A DNA stretch of 64,000 nucleotides from CAVUCH01 sp963739995 (lineage in GTDB: Bacteria; Acidobacteriota; Vicinamibacteria; Vicinamibacterales; JAENWD01). The notes below the pieces were generated by a model. That model saw only the letters and a list, made by a program, of their open reading frames with translations, searched no databases and was not told the DNA's origin. The stretch covers positions 124,001 to 188,000 of the forward strand of contig CAVUCH010000003.1 of the NCBI GenBank assembly GCA_963739995.1, read 5' to 3'. The first letter of the stretch is position 1; every line of letters begins with the position of its first letter. Position numbers and translations under genes: made by a program. Below, piece after piece: positions 17,376 to 25,444 of this stretch.

Positions 17376-18777
17376 AATGCTTCCCCACCGCCTGCCGCAC
17401 CACCTCCGACATCCGCCGCGCTTCCGCCAGCACTCGCCCTTCGTCCAGCGTCAACACCGTCTTGTTCTCCATCAGCACCTTCCCATGCACGATGGTGGTC
17501 TCCACATCGTCCCCGCGCGTGACGTAGACAAGGTGGGAGACAGCGTCGTAGAGCGGTGTCTGGCGCGCGCCGCTGACACCGACGACCAGCAGGTCGGCGC
17601 GCTTCCCGCGCTCCAGTGAGCCGACCTGCCGCTCCATCCCGAGCACCCGCGCACCGCCCAGGGTGGCGAGCTCGAGCACGGTTGCTGCCGGCAAGGCCCG
17701 CGGGTCGCGCGACGCCAGCTTGTGAAGGAACGCCGTCTGGCGCATGGCCTCGAACATGTCGAGGTCGTTGTTACTGGCCGCCCCATCGGTTCCCAGGCCC
17801 ACCGCAACGCCAGCCTTCAAGTACTTGGTGACGGGAGCCGTTCCGCTTGCAAGCTTCATGTTGCTCTCGGGATTGTGCGACACGCCCACCTGTGCCTGCG
17901 CCAGCAGAGCGATGTCCTCGTCCGTGACCCAGATCCCGTGCGCGGCAACGATCCTCGGCGCCCAGAAGCCGATCTGCTGCAGGTACGCGGTCGGCGATGC
18001 CTGGAACCGGTCGCGCGCCGTCTTGAGCTCGTCCTCCGTTTCGGCGAGGTGAATCAGGAGCGGCTTCCCGTGCTTGACCGCCAGCGCGCGGCAGGCGAGC
18101 AGGACTTCCTTGTCCACCAGGTACATCGAGTGCGGCGCGACGGCGGGCGTGATGAGCGGATCGTCCGCGAACTCCTGGATGAAGCGCTCGGCTCTGGAGA
18201 GCGCCTCGGCGGGCGTCTTCGCATCGGGTGACGGAAACCCAATCACCGTCTCGCCAAGCACGCCGCGAAGACCCGCGACCCTCGTGACGCGCGCGATCTC
18301 CTCCTCGAAGTAGTACATGTCGGCGTAGGTGGTCGTTCCGGACCGAATCATCTCGAGCGCGGCAAGCTCCGTCCCCGCGCGTACGAAGGCCGGCGCCACC
18401 GTCTTCGCCTCCGCGGGGAAGATGTATTGCTGCAGCCAGTCCATGAGGGCGAGATCGTCCCCCAGCCCGCGGTACATCACCATGGGGGCGTGGCCATGGG
18501 TGTTGATCAGCCCAGGCATGATCACGCGTCCAGCAGCGTCGATGACCCTGCGCGGCGTGTACGCCTGCTGGAGCTCGCCTGGCGCGCCGACGGCCACGAT
18601 GTCCGCACCGCGGATGGCCACCGCGCCCGGGGTGAGCACGCGCCGCGCGGCGTCCATTGTGATCACGGTGCCGCCCGTGACGAGCAGATCCACCGGCTGC
18701 GGCGCGGGAGTCTGGGCGTGCAGAACGGCGGCACAGGTGAAGATCGCAAACGGCGCGAGCGGACGTGGTCGAAGCAT
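17374..18777 (-). CDS. Exported amidohydrolase (MtaD/SAH deaminase-like)
   Basis: The 467-residue protein has a signal peptide (FAIFTCAAVLHAQ) and an amidohydrolase metal-dependent TIM barrel. Metal ligands are in PGLINTHGHAPM (HxH), the His of IHLAETEDEL, 'RIVAAHGIWVTDEDI' and the Asp of LGTDGAASNNDLDMFE. These are the features of the 5-methylthioadenosine/S-adenosylhomocysteine deaminase and chlorohydrolase group, which deaminate purine-like amines. The exported form is unusual for nucleoside deaminases, so the true substrate is open. A heptamer array overlaps its stop codon and a different array lies beyond its 5' end next to upp. Confidence 0.82.
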   Translation of the reverse strand: MLRPRPLAPFAIFTCAAVLHAQTPAPQPVDLLVTGGTVITMDAARRVLTPGAVAIRGADIVAVGAPGELQQAYTPRRVIDAAGRVIMPGLINTHGHAPMVMYRGLGDDLALMDWLQQYIFPAEAKTVAPAFVRAGTELAALEMIRSGTTTYADMYYFEEEIARVTRVAGLRGVLGETVIGFPSPDAKTPAEALSRAERFIQEFADDPLITPAVAPHSMYLVDKEVLLACRALAVKHGKPLLIHLAETEDELKTARDRFQASPTAYLQQIGFWAPRIVAAHGIWVTDEDIALLAQAQVGVSHNPESNMKLASGTAPVTKYLKAGVAVGLGTDGAASNNDLDMFEAMRQTAFLHKLASRDPRALPAATVLELATLGGARVLGMERQVGSLERGKRADLLVVGVSGARQTPLYDAVSHLVYVTRGDDVETTIVHGKVLMENKTVLTLDEGRVLAEARRMSEVVRQAVGKH

Positions 18778-18808
18778 GCGCCCGATCTTATAGGTGGAGC
18801 GCTGTCAA

Positions 18809-18863
18809 CGGTTGACGGTAACGGTTGGCGGTTGGCGGTTGGCGGTTGGCGGTTGGCGGTTGA
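18809..18863. repeat. Heptamer tandem repeat CGGTTGG directly upstream of upp
   Basis: CGGTTGA, CGGTAA, then five perfect CGGTTGG units (18822-18856) and CGGTTGA run to within 15 bases of the upp start. This is the longest perfect heptamer array of the window. Copy-number change would alter the distance between promoter and start, so it could tune upp expression. Confidence 0.9.
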
Positions 18864-18877
18864 CGTATAGTGTGCCC

Positions 18878-19501
18878 GTGCCGGTCCACGTCGTTGAGCA
18901 CCCGCTCGTGCAGGACGCGCTGCTCACGCTGCGCGACTCGCTCACCGGGCCCGAGGAGTTCCGCCGCATCGCCACACGGATCAGCGTGCTGCTCGCCGCG
19001 GAGGCCATGCGCGACTTGCCCACGGCAGACCGTGTGGTCCAGACGCCGATCGGGCCCGCGCGCGGCCGGGGGGTCACTGGGGATATCGTGGTGGTGCCGG
19101 TCCTGCGCGCCGGGCTGGGCATGCTCGACGCGGTGCTCGAGCTCATCCCTGGCGCTCGCGTCGGTCACCTGGGCCTGCAGCGCGACGAGACCACTGCGGT
19201 GGCGTCGCAGTACTACTCGAAGCTCCCCAGGGGCCTTGGCGACAGCTATGTGCTGATGATCGATCCGATGCTCGCCACCGGCGGCAGCGCGGTGGCCGGC
19301 CTCGACCTGCTCTACCGCGCCGGCGCCCGCGACGTGCGCATCGCGTGCATCGTTGCCGCACCGGAGGGGATCGCGATGGTCGAGCAGCGATACCCGGACG
19401 TCCACATCTACACGCCCGTCGTGGACGAAGGGCTGAACGCCCACAAGTTCATCGTTCCCGGTCTCGGGGACTTCGGCGATCGTCTCTACGGCACGGTGTA
19501 G
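18878..19501 (+). CDS. upp: Uracil phosphoribosyltransferase
   Basis: The 207-residue enzyme shows the uracil phosphoribosyltransferase layout: N-terminal 'VHVVEHPLVQDALLTLRD', VVPVLRAGLGMLDAVLE, YYSKLP, the PRPP site VLMIDPMLATGGSAVAGL, and the uracil-binding C-terminus GLGDFGDRLYGT. It converts uracil and PRPP to UMP. The GTG at 18878 is chosen because it gives the family's normal beginning (MPVHVVEHP); a GTG two codons earlier is possible. An array of CGGTTGG repeats ends 14 bases before this start, leaving little space for a canonical leader. The next gene begins 11 bp after its stop. Confidence 0.92.
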   Translation: MPVHVVEHPLVQDALLTLRDSLTGPEEFRRIATRISVLLAAEAMRDLPTADRVVQTPIGPARGRGVTGDIVVVPVLRAGLGMLDAVLELIPGARVGHLGLQRDETTAVASQYYSKLPRGLGDSYVLMIDPMLATGGSAVAGLDLLYRAGARDVRIACIVAAPEGIAMVEQRYPDVHIYTPVVDEGLNAHKFIVPGLGDFGDRLYGTV

Positions 19502-19512
19502 GGGGAAGCCTC

Positions 19513-20364
19513 ATGGCCGACGAGCATACGACCGCACCGCTTCGGAACCGGCGTCAGCATGCCCGCGGAGGTGGCACCGCCTGGAAGACCGCGATCACGC
19601 ACATCGAGCAGAATCGCATCCTGATTCGCGGCTATCACCTGGACGAGATGATGGCCCGCGTCAGCTTCGCCGAGGCAATCTACCTCCTGCTCATGGGCGA
19701 CTTGCCGACGCCGGCCATCGGCAAGATGATCGCGGCCATCCTCGTCTCGTCCGTCGATCACGGCGTGACCCCGCCGTCGACGGTCGTCGCGCGCAACGTC
19801 GCAGCGACCGGAGCGCCTCTGCGGGCGGGCGTCGCCGCGGGTGTGCTCGCGTTCGGTGCCCACCACGGAGCTGACGTGGAGGCCTGCATGCGAATGCTCG
19901 ATGCCGGCCTCGACGACATCAGGCGTGGCAGCTCGCTGCAGGACGCCGCGCAGCGCCTGATCGACAGCTCGCTCGAGGGCGGACAGCGTCCGCCAGGCTT
20001 CGGCCACCGGCTGCACACGCGCGATCCGCGCGCGGTGCGGCTCATGCAGCTGGCGATGGAGCTCGAGCTCGACGCGGAGCACATACGGCTGATGCGCATG
20101 ATCGAGCGGCTGCTCGAGTCACGGATGGGCCCGCAGGGCGAGGCCATGCCGATGAACGTGGACGGCGCGATCGCCGCGGTGTGCGGCGACCTCGGACTCG
20201 ATTACGAGATTGGCAACGCGCTGTTCATCATCTCGCGCGTCCCGGGCCTCATCGCGCACGCTCATGAAGAGCGGCTGCGCCAGTCGCCCATGCGTCAGAT
20301 CGACCCGGCCGACCACGTTTACGACGGCCCGTCGGAACGCCGGCTCCCCGAAACACGCAAGTAG
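19513..20364 (+). CDS. Citrate-synthase-superfamily protein, citryl-CoA-lyase-like
   Basis: The 283-residue protein is shorter than citrate synthase (about 430) but keeps the C-terminal fold. AFGAHHGADVEACMRM matches the 'GGANE' region, and PGFGHRLHTRDPRAVRLM matches the G-[FY]-GH-x-[IV]-hydrophobic catalytic segment. Short proteins of this kind are citryl-CoA lyases (cleaving citryl-CoA to acetyl-CoA and oxaloacetate) or act on related acyl-CoAs. It follows upp by 11 bp and is likely co-transcribed, which gives no metabolic clue. The ATG at 19513 has AAGCC only as ribosome-binding site. I am confident of the superfamily, not the reaction. Confidence 0.7.
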   Translation: MADEHTTAPLRNRRQHARGGGTAWKTAITHIEQNRILIRGYHLDEMMARVSFAEAIYLLLMGDLPTPAIGKMIAAILVSSVDHGVTPPSTVVARNVAATGAPLRAGVAAGVLAFGAHHGADVEACMRMLDAGLDDIRRGSSLQDAAQRLIDSSLEGGQRPPGFGHRLHTRDPRAVRLMQLAMELELDAEHIRLMRMIERLLESRMGPQGEAMPMNVDGAIAAVCGDLGLDYEIGNALFIISRVPGLIAHAHEERLRQSPMRQIDPADHVYDGPSERRLPETRK

Positions 20365-20419
20365 GTCGTGGGCTGGGCGGCCTCGCGGCGCCGGGACGCG
20401 GTGTCCGCAGACCCGCAGC

Positions 20420-21793
20420 CTACTTCCCGGTGAGAATCTCGGTCAGGACCCGCCCGTCCACATCCTTCAACTCGAAGCCGAGCAATCGCGCCATCGTCGG
20501 GGCAAGATCGATCGTGTTCATCGAATCGAGCGTCACGCCGGCCCTGATCCCCCGGCCCGACGCGATGAATAGTGCCTGCAGCTCGGGGTCGGTGGATACG
20601 TACCCGTGAGCGCCGAGGCTGCCTTCGGAAGCGTCGGCCACCAGCCCACTACCCGTGGCCGTGGAGAAGGAATACCCATCTCGTGCGGTCAGCAACAACG
20701 CGCCCACCTGATCGCTCGCGGCCGGAGACGGCAGCCCGTATGACGCGTAGTCGGCGGGCTCGACGATCCTGTCGATCCCCTCGAGCCCGGTCAGCGCTGC
20801 TTTCGCACGCGCGAGCAGCTGTCCCTCAGGGTCGGGGACGGTCAGATACACGAGCGCCGTTCCTCCTTCCGACAGCAGGTACGCCTGCGCGGTGGCGACC
20901 TTGCCGTCGATCACCTCGAGCAACCCGGCCTTCAGAAAGGCGGCGTTCGGCATGATCTGACGCCGGACCGTCTTGAACCCATGATCCGAGACAATGACAA
21001 AGGTGGTGCGTCCGGCGAGCCCCGCCTGTTCGACGGCCTGGACGATTGTCGCAACCTGTGAATCGAGCTGCGCCATTGCCGCCATCGCCGCGAGGGTGCC
21101 CGGACCATAGCGGTGCTGCATCGAGTCGAGCGTCAGCAGATGGAACATCATCAGGTGCGGGCGGTGCCTGCGGATGATGTGCGCCGCTGCGACCGTCCAG
21201 ACGTGATCTCGAAACACGATGTTCTTCGCCGCGAAGTTCTCCACCGCTTCCTGCGAGACGAGTCCCGAGCCGATCATCTCGCGGGCGATCTCGCCCTGGG
21301 GGTCGGGAAGTTCCCGGAACTCCCACGTGACCGTCGGCGCGTTCCAGATCGCCACCCAGTCCACCTGGGCCGTCGTCAGACCGCGGCCGTGCGCGATGTC
21401 GTAGAGCGTCCGCGCACGAACCATGTCACTCCGGTCCCGCCACGGCTCCACATGCGGAGGCACTCCGGGCGCACGGACCAGCAGGCCGTTGTAGATCACG
21501 CCGTGCTTCGCGGCCGTCACCCCCGTGATCATCGACGTATGGTTCGCCCACGTGACCGTCGGGTTTATGGGATGCATGCCCCTGGCCGTCGCGCCCTGCG
21601 CCGCCAGGCGCCGCAGGGTCGGCAGCGGCACCGATTCGTCCGCCATGGCCGACGCCATGAAGCCGTCGAGGCTGATGATGACGACGTGGTTGGCTCCGCC
21701 GGGTGCGTGCTGCGATTGTGCGGCGAGGAGGAGCGTTGCCGAAAGGGCAAGCAGCAGAACGAGGCCAGGGTGCCGGAACAGGCGATGTGGCAT
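20420..21793 (-). CDS. Exported alkaline-phosphatase-superfamily phosphodiesterase
   Basis: The 457-residue protein has a signal peptide (LVLLLALSATLLLAAQSQ) and the nucleotide pyrophosphatase/phosphodiesterase fold. VVIISLDGFM supplies the first metal Asp, NPTVTWANHTSMITGV the Thr nucleophile with Asn, IVSDHGFKTV the DH metal pair, and LGAHGYVST the distal His. This group cleaves phosphodiester or phosphonate substrates outside the cytoplasm. It is convergent with the citryl-CoA-lyase-like gene, 55 bp away, and lies divergent from tRNA-Val. Nothing in the neighbourhood identifies its substrate. Confidence 0.85.
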   Translation of the reverse strand: MPHRLFRHPGLVLLLALSATLLLAAQSQHAPGGANHVVIISLDGFMASAMADESVPLPTLRRLAAQGATARGMHPINPTVTWANHTSMITGVTAAKHGVIYNGLLVRAPGVPPHVEPWRDRSDMVRARTLYDIAHGRGLTTAQVDWVAIWNAPTVTWEFRELPDPQGEIAREMIGSGLVSQEAVENFAAKNIVFRDHVWTVAAAHIIRRHRPHLMMFHLLTLDSMQHRYGPGTLAAMAAMAQLDSQVATIVQAVEQAGLAGRTTFVIVSDHGFKTVRRQIMPNAAFLKAGLLEVIDGKVATAQAYLLSEGGTALVYLTVPDPEGQLLARAKAALTGLEGIDRIVEPADYASYGLPSPAASDQVGALLLTARDGYSFSTATGSGLVADASEGSLGAHGYVSTDPELQALFIASGRGIRAGVTLDSMNTIDLAPTMARLLGFELKDVDGRVLTEILTGK

Positions 21794-21917
21794 GGGCCCA
21801 GCCTACATGACAGGGCTGGTGTCTAATGCTGCGACCACCTAACCCCGCAGGCAGGTGCGGCCCGATGCAGGACTGGCGGAGACTCTTTGCGGTAAACTAG
21901 CGGCCTTGCCTCCGAGT

Positions 21918-21992
21918 GCGCGCTTGGCTCAGCGGTAGAGCACCGCCTTCACACGGCGGGGGTCGGTGGTTCGAATCCACCAGCGCGCACCA
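21918..21992 (+). tRNA. tRNA-Val (anticodon CAC)
   Basis: The cloverleaf has acceptor arms GCGCGCT (21918-21924) and AGCGCGC (21982-21988), anticodon stem CCGCC/GGCGG with loop TTCACAC (anticodon CAC, reading GUG), T-arm GGTGG-TTCGAAT-CCACC, discriminator A and an encoded CCA (21990-21992). A possible -10 TAAACT is at 21894-21899. Its last 21 bases are duplicated at 24538-24558. Confidence 0.95.
21972..21992 (+). repeat. attL-like 21-bp direct repeat within tRNA-Val
   Basis: The 3' end of tRNA-Val (T-arm, acceptor and CCA) is repeated exactly at 24538-24558. Duplication of a tRNA 3' end is the normal scar of site-specific integration. Confidence 0.8.
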
Positions 21993-22059
21993 CTTAACAT
22001 CTAACTGTTATTTACGGGCTCAAGCTGCTCCGCGCCTGGAGTCGTTAAACGGTGGCCGT

Positions 22060-22617
22060 ATGCGTGCAGTATGCCGCTGGGTCAAGCTCGACAGGCTGGT
22101 GCTCGATGCTCGCCGTCGTCGGTTCGATTTCGTTGTGGTTTGGTCCCTCGACAGGTTGGGCCGTTCGCTGAAGCATCTCGTGGTTCTGCTCGATGACCTA
22201 AGGCCCTCGGCGTCGGCTTCATCTCCGTTCGCGAGGGGCGATTGGACAACGCCCAGTGGGCGGCTGCAAGCGCAGCTGCTCGCGATGATTGCGGAGTTCG
22301 AGCGAGCACGGATTCAGGAGCGAGTGGTCGCGGGCCTCGCCCGGGCCAAGGCGCAAGGCCGGAAGCTCGGACGACCCGAGCGCCAGATTGACCCAGACCG
22401 GCTCGCGACGGTGCGCGGCCTTCCCGTTCGCGAAGCGGCTCGCCGCCTCGGGGTTCCTCGCACGACCCTCCAGCGGGCGCTGGCCCGAATACCCCTCGAA
22501 TCGACCTCTGATTTCCTCGGAAAACGGGTCACTCTGGCGACGTGCTGGAGTGGCCCGCAATCACTGCCTTTGGGACCTTACTTTTTCAGTGGTGCGGGCG
22601 GCGCATCGCTGTTGTAG
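22060..22617 (+). pseudogene. Serine recombinase (resolvase family) remnant
   Basis: The frame contains the middle and C-terminal parts of a resolvase/invertase: VVVWSLDRLGRSLKHLVVLL, LQAQLLAMIAEFERARIQER, AKAQGRKLGRPERQID and a helix-turn-helix (VREAARRLGVPRTTLQRAL). The N-terminal catalytic-serine segment (Y-x-R-V-S) is absent. Between about 22200 and 22245 the conserved LGV-x-F-I-S-V-R-E-G stretch is in another frame, so two compensating frameshifts have occurred. Family proteins make serine-based strand exchange. This copy cannot be active. It lies directly behind tRNA-Val inside the island. Confidence 0.75.
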
Positions 22618-23030
22618 ATGTCATAGGCAATCTTCCAGTCGTTGCCGACGCGCTTCAGGATCGCGACGTATTTACCACGGTCTGTCTTTCCTCCGGGCAG
22701 CGTCATCGTCATAGTGCCTACCTCGAACGCCTGAGAGCCCGAAACTGCCGACTCGACTGGATTCAGCTTCACGTTCGTTCCGCCTTGCTGAATCTCGCTC
22801 TTCCAATGGGCCTCTATGTTGGCGCGGCCCTTCACGGGCGCCTGGTTTGGAGGCATCACCACCGCGTCTTCCGCATAGAGTGCGGCGATTTTTGCCGCGT
22901 CCTTCGCGTTGAACGCCGCTTCCCACGCCGGTGCGGTTTTGATCGCCGGGTCGATCTTGCCCTGACCCTGGAGCATGACGGTCACCCCGAGGGCTGTTGC
23001 AACTGTGACGATGACTGCAAGTCTTCTCAT
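22578..23030 (-). CDS. Exported SnoaL/DUF4440-like (NTF2-fold) protein
   Basis: The 150-residue protein has a short signal peptide (LAVIVTVATALGVTVMLQGQ) and one cone-shaped NTF2-like domain: 'APAWEAAFNAKDAAKIAALY', EDAVVMPPNQAPVKGRANIE, and a C-terminal NDWKIAYDIYNSD strand. Members of the SgcJ/EcaC-DUF4440 group bind or isomerise small molecules and are often of unknown function. AGGAGG five bases before the ATG is the strongest ribosome-binding site of the island. The start overlaps the stop of the broken methyltransferase frame by 4 bp. Its 3' end overlaps the recombinase remnant on the other strand. Confidence 0.8.
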   Translation of the reverse strand: MRRLAVIVTVATALGVTVMLQGQGKIDPAIKTAPAWEAAFNAKDAAKIAALYAEDAVVMPPNQAPVKGRANIEAHWKSEIQQGGTNVKLNPVESAVSGSQAFEVGTMTMTLPGGKTDRGKYVAILKRVGNDWKIAYDIYNSDAPPAPLKK

Positions 23031-23652
23031 TGCGGCCTCCTGAAGGGGCGGAGACTACTACCGCGCCGCCTGAGAGGCAAGGGGAACTGAACGATCAGGG
23101 CAGCCAGCAGGCGCGTGGGTTTCTGGGTCGCGTGGACGGGATCGTGTCTGACCACGCCACACTCATAGAAGGCATGATGCCCGTTGCGGTTCCAGCGCAG
23201 GCGCCCTGCCGATAATGGGCGGTGCAGAATCGCCAAGCCCTCGCCGGGTTGCGCGGGTCGGTCGCCGCTGATCTGCGGCGCACCATCGGGACGGCGCCAG
23301 AATCCCGCGCGAATCCACGCCGGACCAGCCGCCGGCGATAGTCGCCGAGCAGTTCCAGCGAGCAGAACGCGATCACCCATCGGTGCGCCGCCGCCAGGAG
23401 CAGCGGCACCACCGCCTCGACGTTCACCGGATCGAACGCGATCGGGATCGCGGCGCCCCGGTGCCCGCGACCGCCGGATCGCGGCTCCGGCGTCGAGACC
23501 GTCGCGAGCGTGCGCGCGCCCGTGTGCGTTTCCTCGTCGTACGGCGGATCGGTCACGACATGATCCGCCAGGGCGAGCTGCGGCAGAATGTCGCGACAAC
23601 CGCCCTGATGGATCGTGATGCCGGAGCCGTCATCCTGGTAATACGGCGTCAT
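23030..23652 (-). pseudogene. Phage-type DNA methyltransferase, frameshifted and truncated
   Basis: The N-terminal part (from ATG 23652) reads 'YYQDDGSGITIHQGGCRDIL' and VVTDPPYDEETHTGAR, with the DPPY motif of N6-adenine/N4-cytosine methyltransferases, then HRWVIAFCSLELLGDYR. Near 23300-23320 the homology continues in another frame (FWRRPDGAPQISGDRPAQPG, FYECGVVRHDP, THE conserved ATQKPTRLLAALIVQF segment). After that the expected D-P-F-x-G-S-G-T motif, which binds S-adenosylmethionine, is missing. The gene is therefore frameshifted and has lost a binding motif. Its upstream neighbour is the 59-residue phage-like ORF, 18 bp away. Confidence 0.7.
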
Positions 23653-23669
23653 CGCTTCGGCGCGTCCGC

Positions 23670-23849
23670 TCATGCGATCGGTAGGAGTCGCGGGTCCAGC
23701 CCCGCAAGCGCCCGGCGTCGGTCGGCGACCGTGAGCCGGACGGGTGCCGCAGTGGTCGGCTTCAGGTGACGATCGGCGCGCAGCGTGCCACGCTGGCGAT
23801 GTTCCTCGATCGGGATGGCGTTGCTGCCACCACTCCCACGTCCGCCCAC
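23670..23849 (-). CDS. Small phage-like protein, 59 residues
   Basis: A GTG at 23849 is preceded by GGAGG at seven bases' distance and opens a 59-codon frame beginning MGGRGSGGSNAIPIEEH and ending LAGLDPRLLPIA. The glycine-rich GGRGSG start is typical of small phage packaging-related proteins such as P27-type terminase small subunits, but the sequence is too short for a firm family assignment. It sits 18 bp upstream of the methyltransferase remnant, same strand, so both were probably one phage operon. Confidence 0.5.
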   Translation of the reverse strand: MGGRGSGGSNAIPIEEHRQRGTLRADRHLKPTTAAPVRLTVADRRRALAGLDPRLLPIA

Positions 23850-24217
23850 GTCGCCACCTCCGACGAAAAATCCGTTTTTGCTGCCCGCACACGCGTCTGA
23901 CTGCCCGGCGGTTTCCGTTTTTCGCAGAAGCTCGACCGTGACTGCCCCCCCGAGGTCGGCTCGCGAAATCCCAGCCTCACCAGAATTAAGGTCGCCGTTC
24001 CGAGGCCGGTGGTCTCACGGGTTCTCCTCTTTCCGAGGTTTCTGCACATCAACACGCTGGCACTGCAAGTGCTACATCGTCTCCATGAGCGGGCGCGCCG
24101 ATGCTGGCGGGCGCATCGCGCTCCACGCCACCGTATGTGTGCGCGTCGAAGACCTGCTCGGTTTGGGGCCTCTCGGGCCGGGCAGGTCGTTTTTACCGAG
24201 CCGAGGAGCACCCTGAA

Positions 24218-24385
24218 ATGGACAGTCCCGAGCTGGTTGCCGTGTCCTGTCGGGAGTGCCGCCGGTCGCCGGTCGAAGTCCTCAAGCGGCTGCGCCACGG
24301 AAGGCGATGCCTGTGGTGTCCACACTGTCGGGCTATTTGGGTTGTCGATCTCTCGCTGCCGCTCGCCGAACCAAACCCCACGTAA
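24218..24385 (+). CDS. Small zinc-ribbon protein, 55 residues
   Basis: The frame encodes two Cys pairs, CRECR near residue 10 and CLWCPHC near 31, spaced as in a zinc ribbon, within an otherwise charged short protein (start MDSPELVAVSCRECRR). A GAGGAG ribosome-binding site (24202-24207) precedes the ATG by about ten bases. Small zinc ribbons are common in phages and integrative elements as DNA-binding or regulatory proteins. The function is unknown. It lies 150 bp before the right attachment repeat. Confidence 0.5.
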   Translation: MDSPELVAVSCRECRRSPVEVLKRLRHGRRCLWCPHCRAIWVVDLSLPLAEPNPT

Positions 24386-24537
24386 GCGGCGCGCGGACAT
24401 CCTTGAAGATTACGGCTACCAAGGCTCTCGCATCGGGCGTCCCCTTCCATCATCCCCCGCTCGTACAAGAAGAACCTCCTCGCCCGTCGGGCAGTGGCCG
24501 GCTCCCCGTGAGGAGAACCGGCCACCGCCGGGTGTCG

Positions 24538-24558
24538 CGAATCCACCAGCGCGCACCA
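24538..24558 (+). repeat. attR-like 21-bp direct repeat of the tRNA-Val 3' end
   Basis: CGAATCCACC followed by AGCGCGCACCA is identical to 21972-21992. With the tRNA it bounds a 2.57-kb segment. Confidence 0.8.
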
Positions 24559-24816
24559 TCTAAATCCGTTCATCAAGCACTTATGGGATAGGCGCACGGC
24601 GGCCGTGATGCGTTCCAGCGGCCCGTCATGCGGTGGTCATGCGGTGTCGCAACCTGCCGCGGCCTCTTTGCGCTGGAACGGCCGCGAGACGGCCGCACCA
24701 CACGCGGGCCGCTCGCCTCAGCCACGCCCCGGCGGCCCTGGGGTGGACGCGACCGCCTGACTACCCTGCTCACCGTTCGCCTCCAAGCAGGCCACTGACC
24801 TTGACTCGACTCGCAC

Positions 24817-25008
24817 TCAGTGCGTGGCGACGCCGAACAGCCAGACGGCGAGCGCGAGAAGCCCTGTAAGCACCGAACATAGGACGGCGAACGCGCCCTG
24901 CTCCCGGCGTGCCTTGGGCAACTGGAAGACGACGACCCAGATAAACGCCGACAACGCAGCGACATGAATCGCACTCTCAAACACGGAGGTGGGTGGTCTG
25001 CCTTCCAC
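24817..25008 (-). CDS. Small two-helix membrane protein
   Basis: From a GTG at 25008 the frame encodes 63 residues with two hydrophobic helices (AALSAFIWVVVFQL and AVLCSVLTGLLALAVWLFGV) joined by a charged loop (PKARREQG). No family is recognised. Two-helix proteins are common near phage lysis or envelope genes, but no context supports this here. A start ten codons later is possible. Confidence 0.45.
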   Translation of the reverse strand: MEGRPPTSVFESAIHVAALSAFIWVVVFQLPKARREQGAFAVLCSVLTGLLALAVWLFGVATH

Positions 25009-25159
25009 GGTTAGACACCGGGAGAGCACAGACCGCACGGAGGATGCGGCGCGCCGGCGCAATGGCCGCCTCTGGCGACGATCACCGTTGCGGAGCACGC
25101 CGTCACACTGAGCGTCACGATCTCGAGATCGTCCGGCGGGAAGCGCAGCCCCCTCAAAC

Positions 25160-25270
25160 TCACCCTTTCCCCTCGAACATCGTCCGCGTGTCCGCAATCG
25201 CGCCGGACAGTTCCGCCTGCTCGTGCGCGCGGAACAGGCGCGTCTTGCGCCACTCGCCGTCTTTGTCCGT
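25160..25270 (-). pseudogene. Truncated paralogue of the 26240-26491 protein
   Basis: The minus strand encodes DGEWRKTRLFRAHEQAELSG and TMFEGKG then stop, closely matching the C-terminal half of the complete 83-residue protein 1.1 kb downstream. The N-terminal half is missing and no start is present. Confidence 0.65.
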
Positions 25271-25444
25271 TCAGCCAGACGGATCGCGGCCCTGCTCAGC
25301 CAGGCAACTCGCCTCGTCACGGTTCATCCCCACGCCCCGAAGGTCGACAGTTTCGCAGCGGGCGGAACGGTCTACCTCCCAGCCATTGTTGAGCACGACG
25401 ATTGCATGCGCACTGCCGCCTTAGACCGAGGAAGGAAAGTGGCC
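25271..25444. other. Spacer before frameshifted PEP-CTERM gene
   Basis: I see no gene here. AGGAAGG near 25430 is a plausible ribosome-binding site for the PEP-CTERM gene. Confidence 0.3.

Larger units (their letters stand above)
21993..24558. mobile_element. Decayed integrative mini-island at tRNA-Val
   Basis: The segment between the two 21-bp repeats contains a serine-recombinase remnant, an intact exported NTF2-fold gene, a broken methyltransferase, a 59-residue phage-like ORF and a zinc-ribbon ORF. No intact integrase remains. Phage-derived fragments continue beyond the right repeat to about 27.1 kb, so this may be one end of a larger, collapsed prophage. Confidence 0.65.

Noticed and set aside
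17348..18863. CRISPR array
   Set aside because: Repeats are seven-base tandem units without spacers. No direct repeats of 25-40 bp with regular spacers and no cas genes occur in the window.
24559..24816. Small gene after the right attachment repeat
   Set aside because: Only inverted GTTCCAGCG/CGCTGGAAC segments and noise frames are present; no support for a gene.
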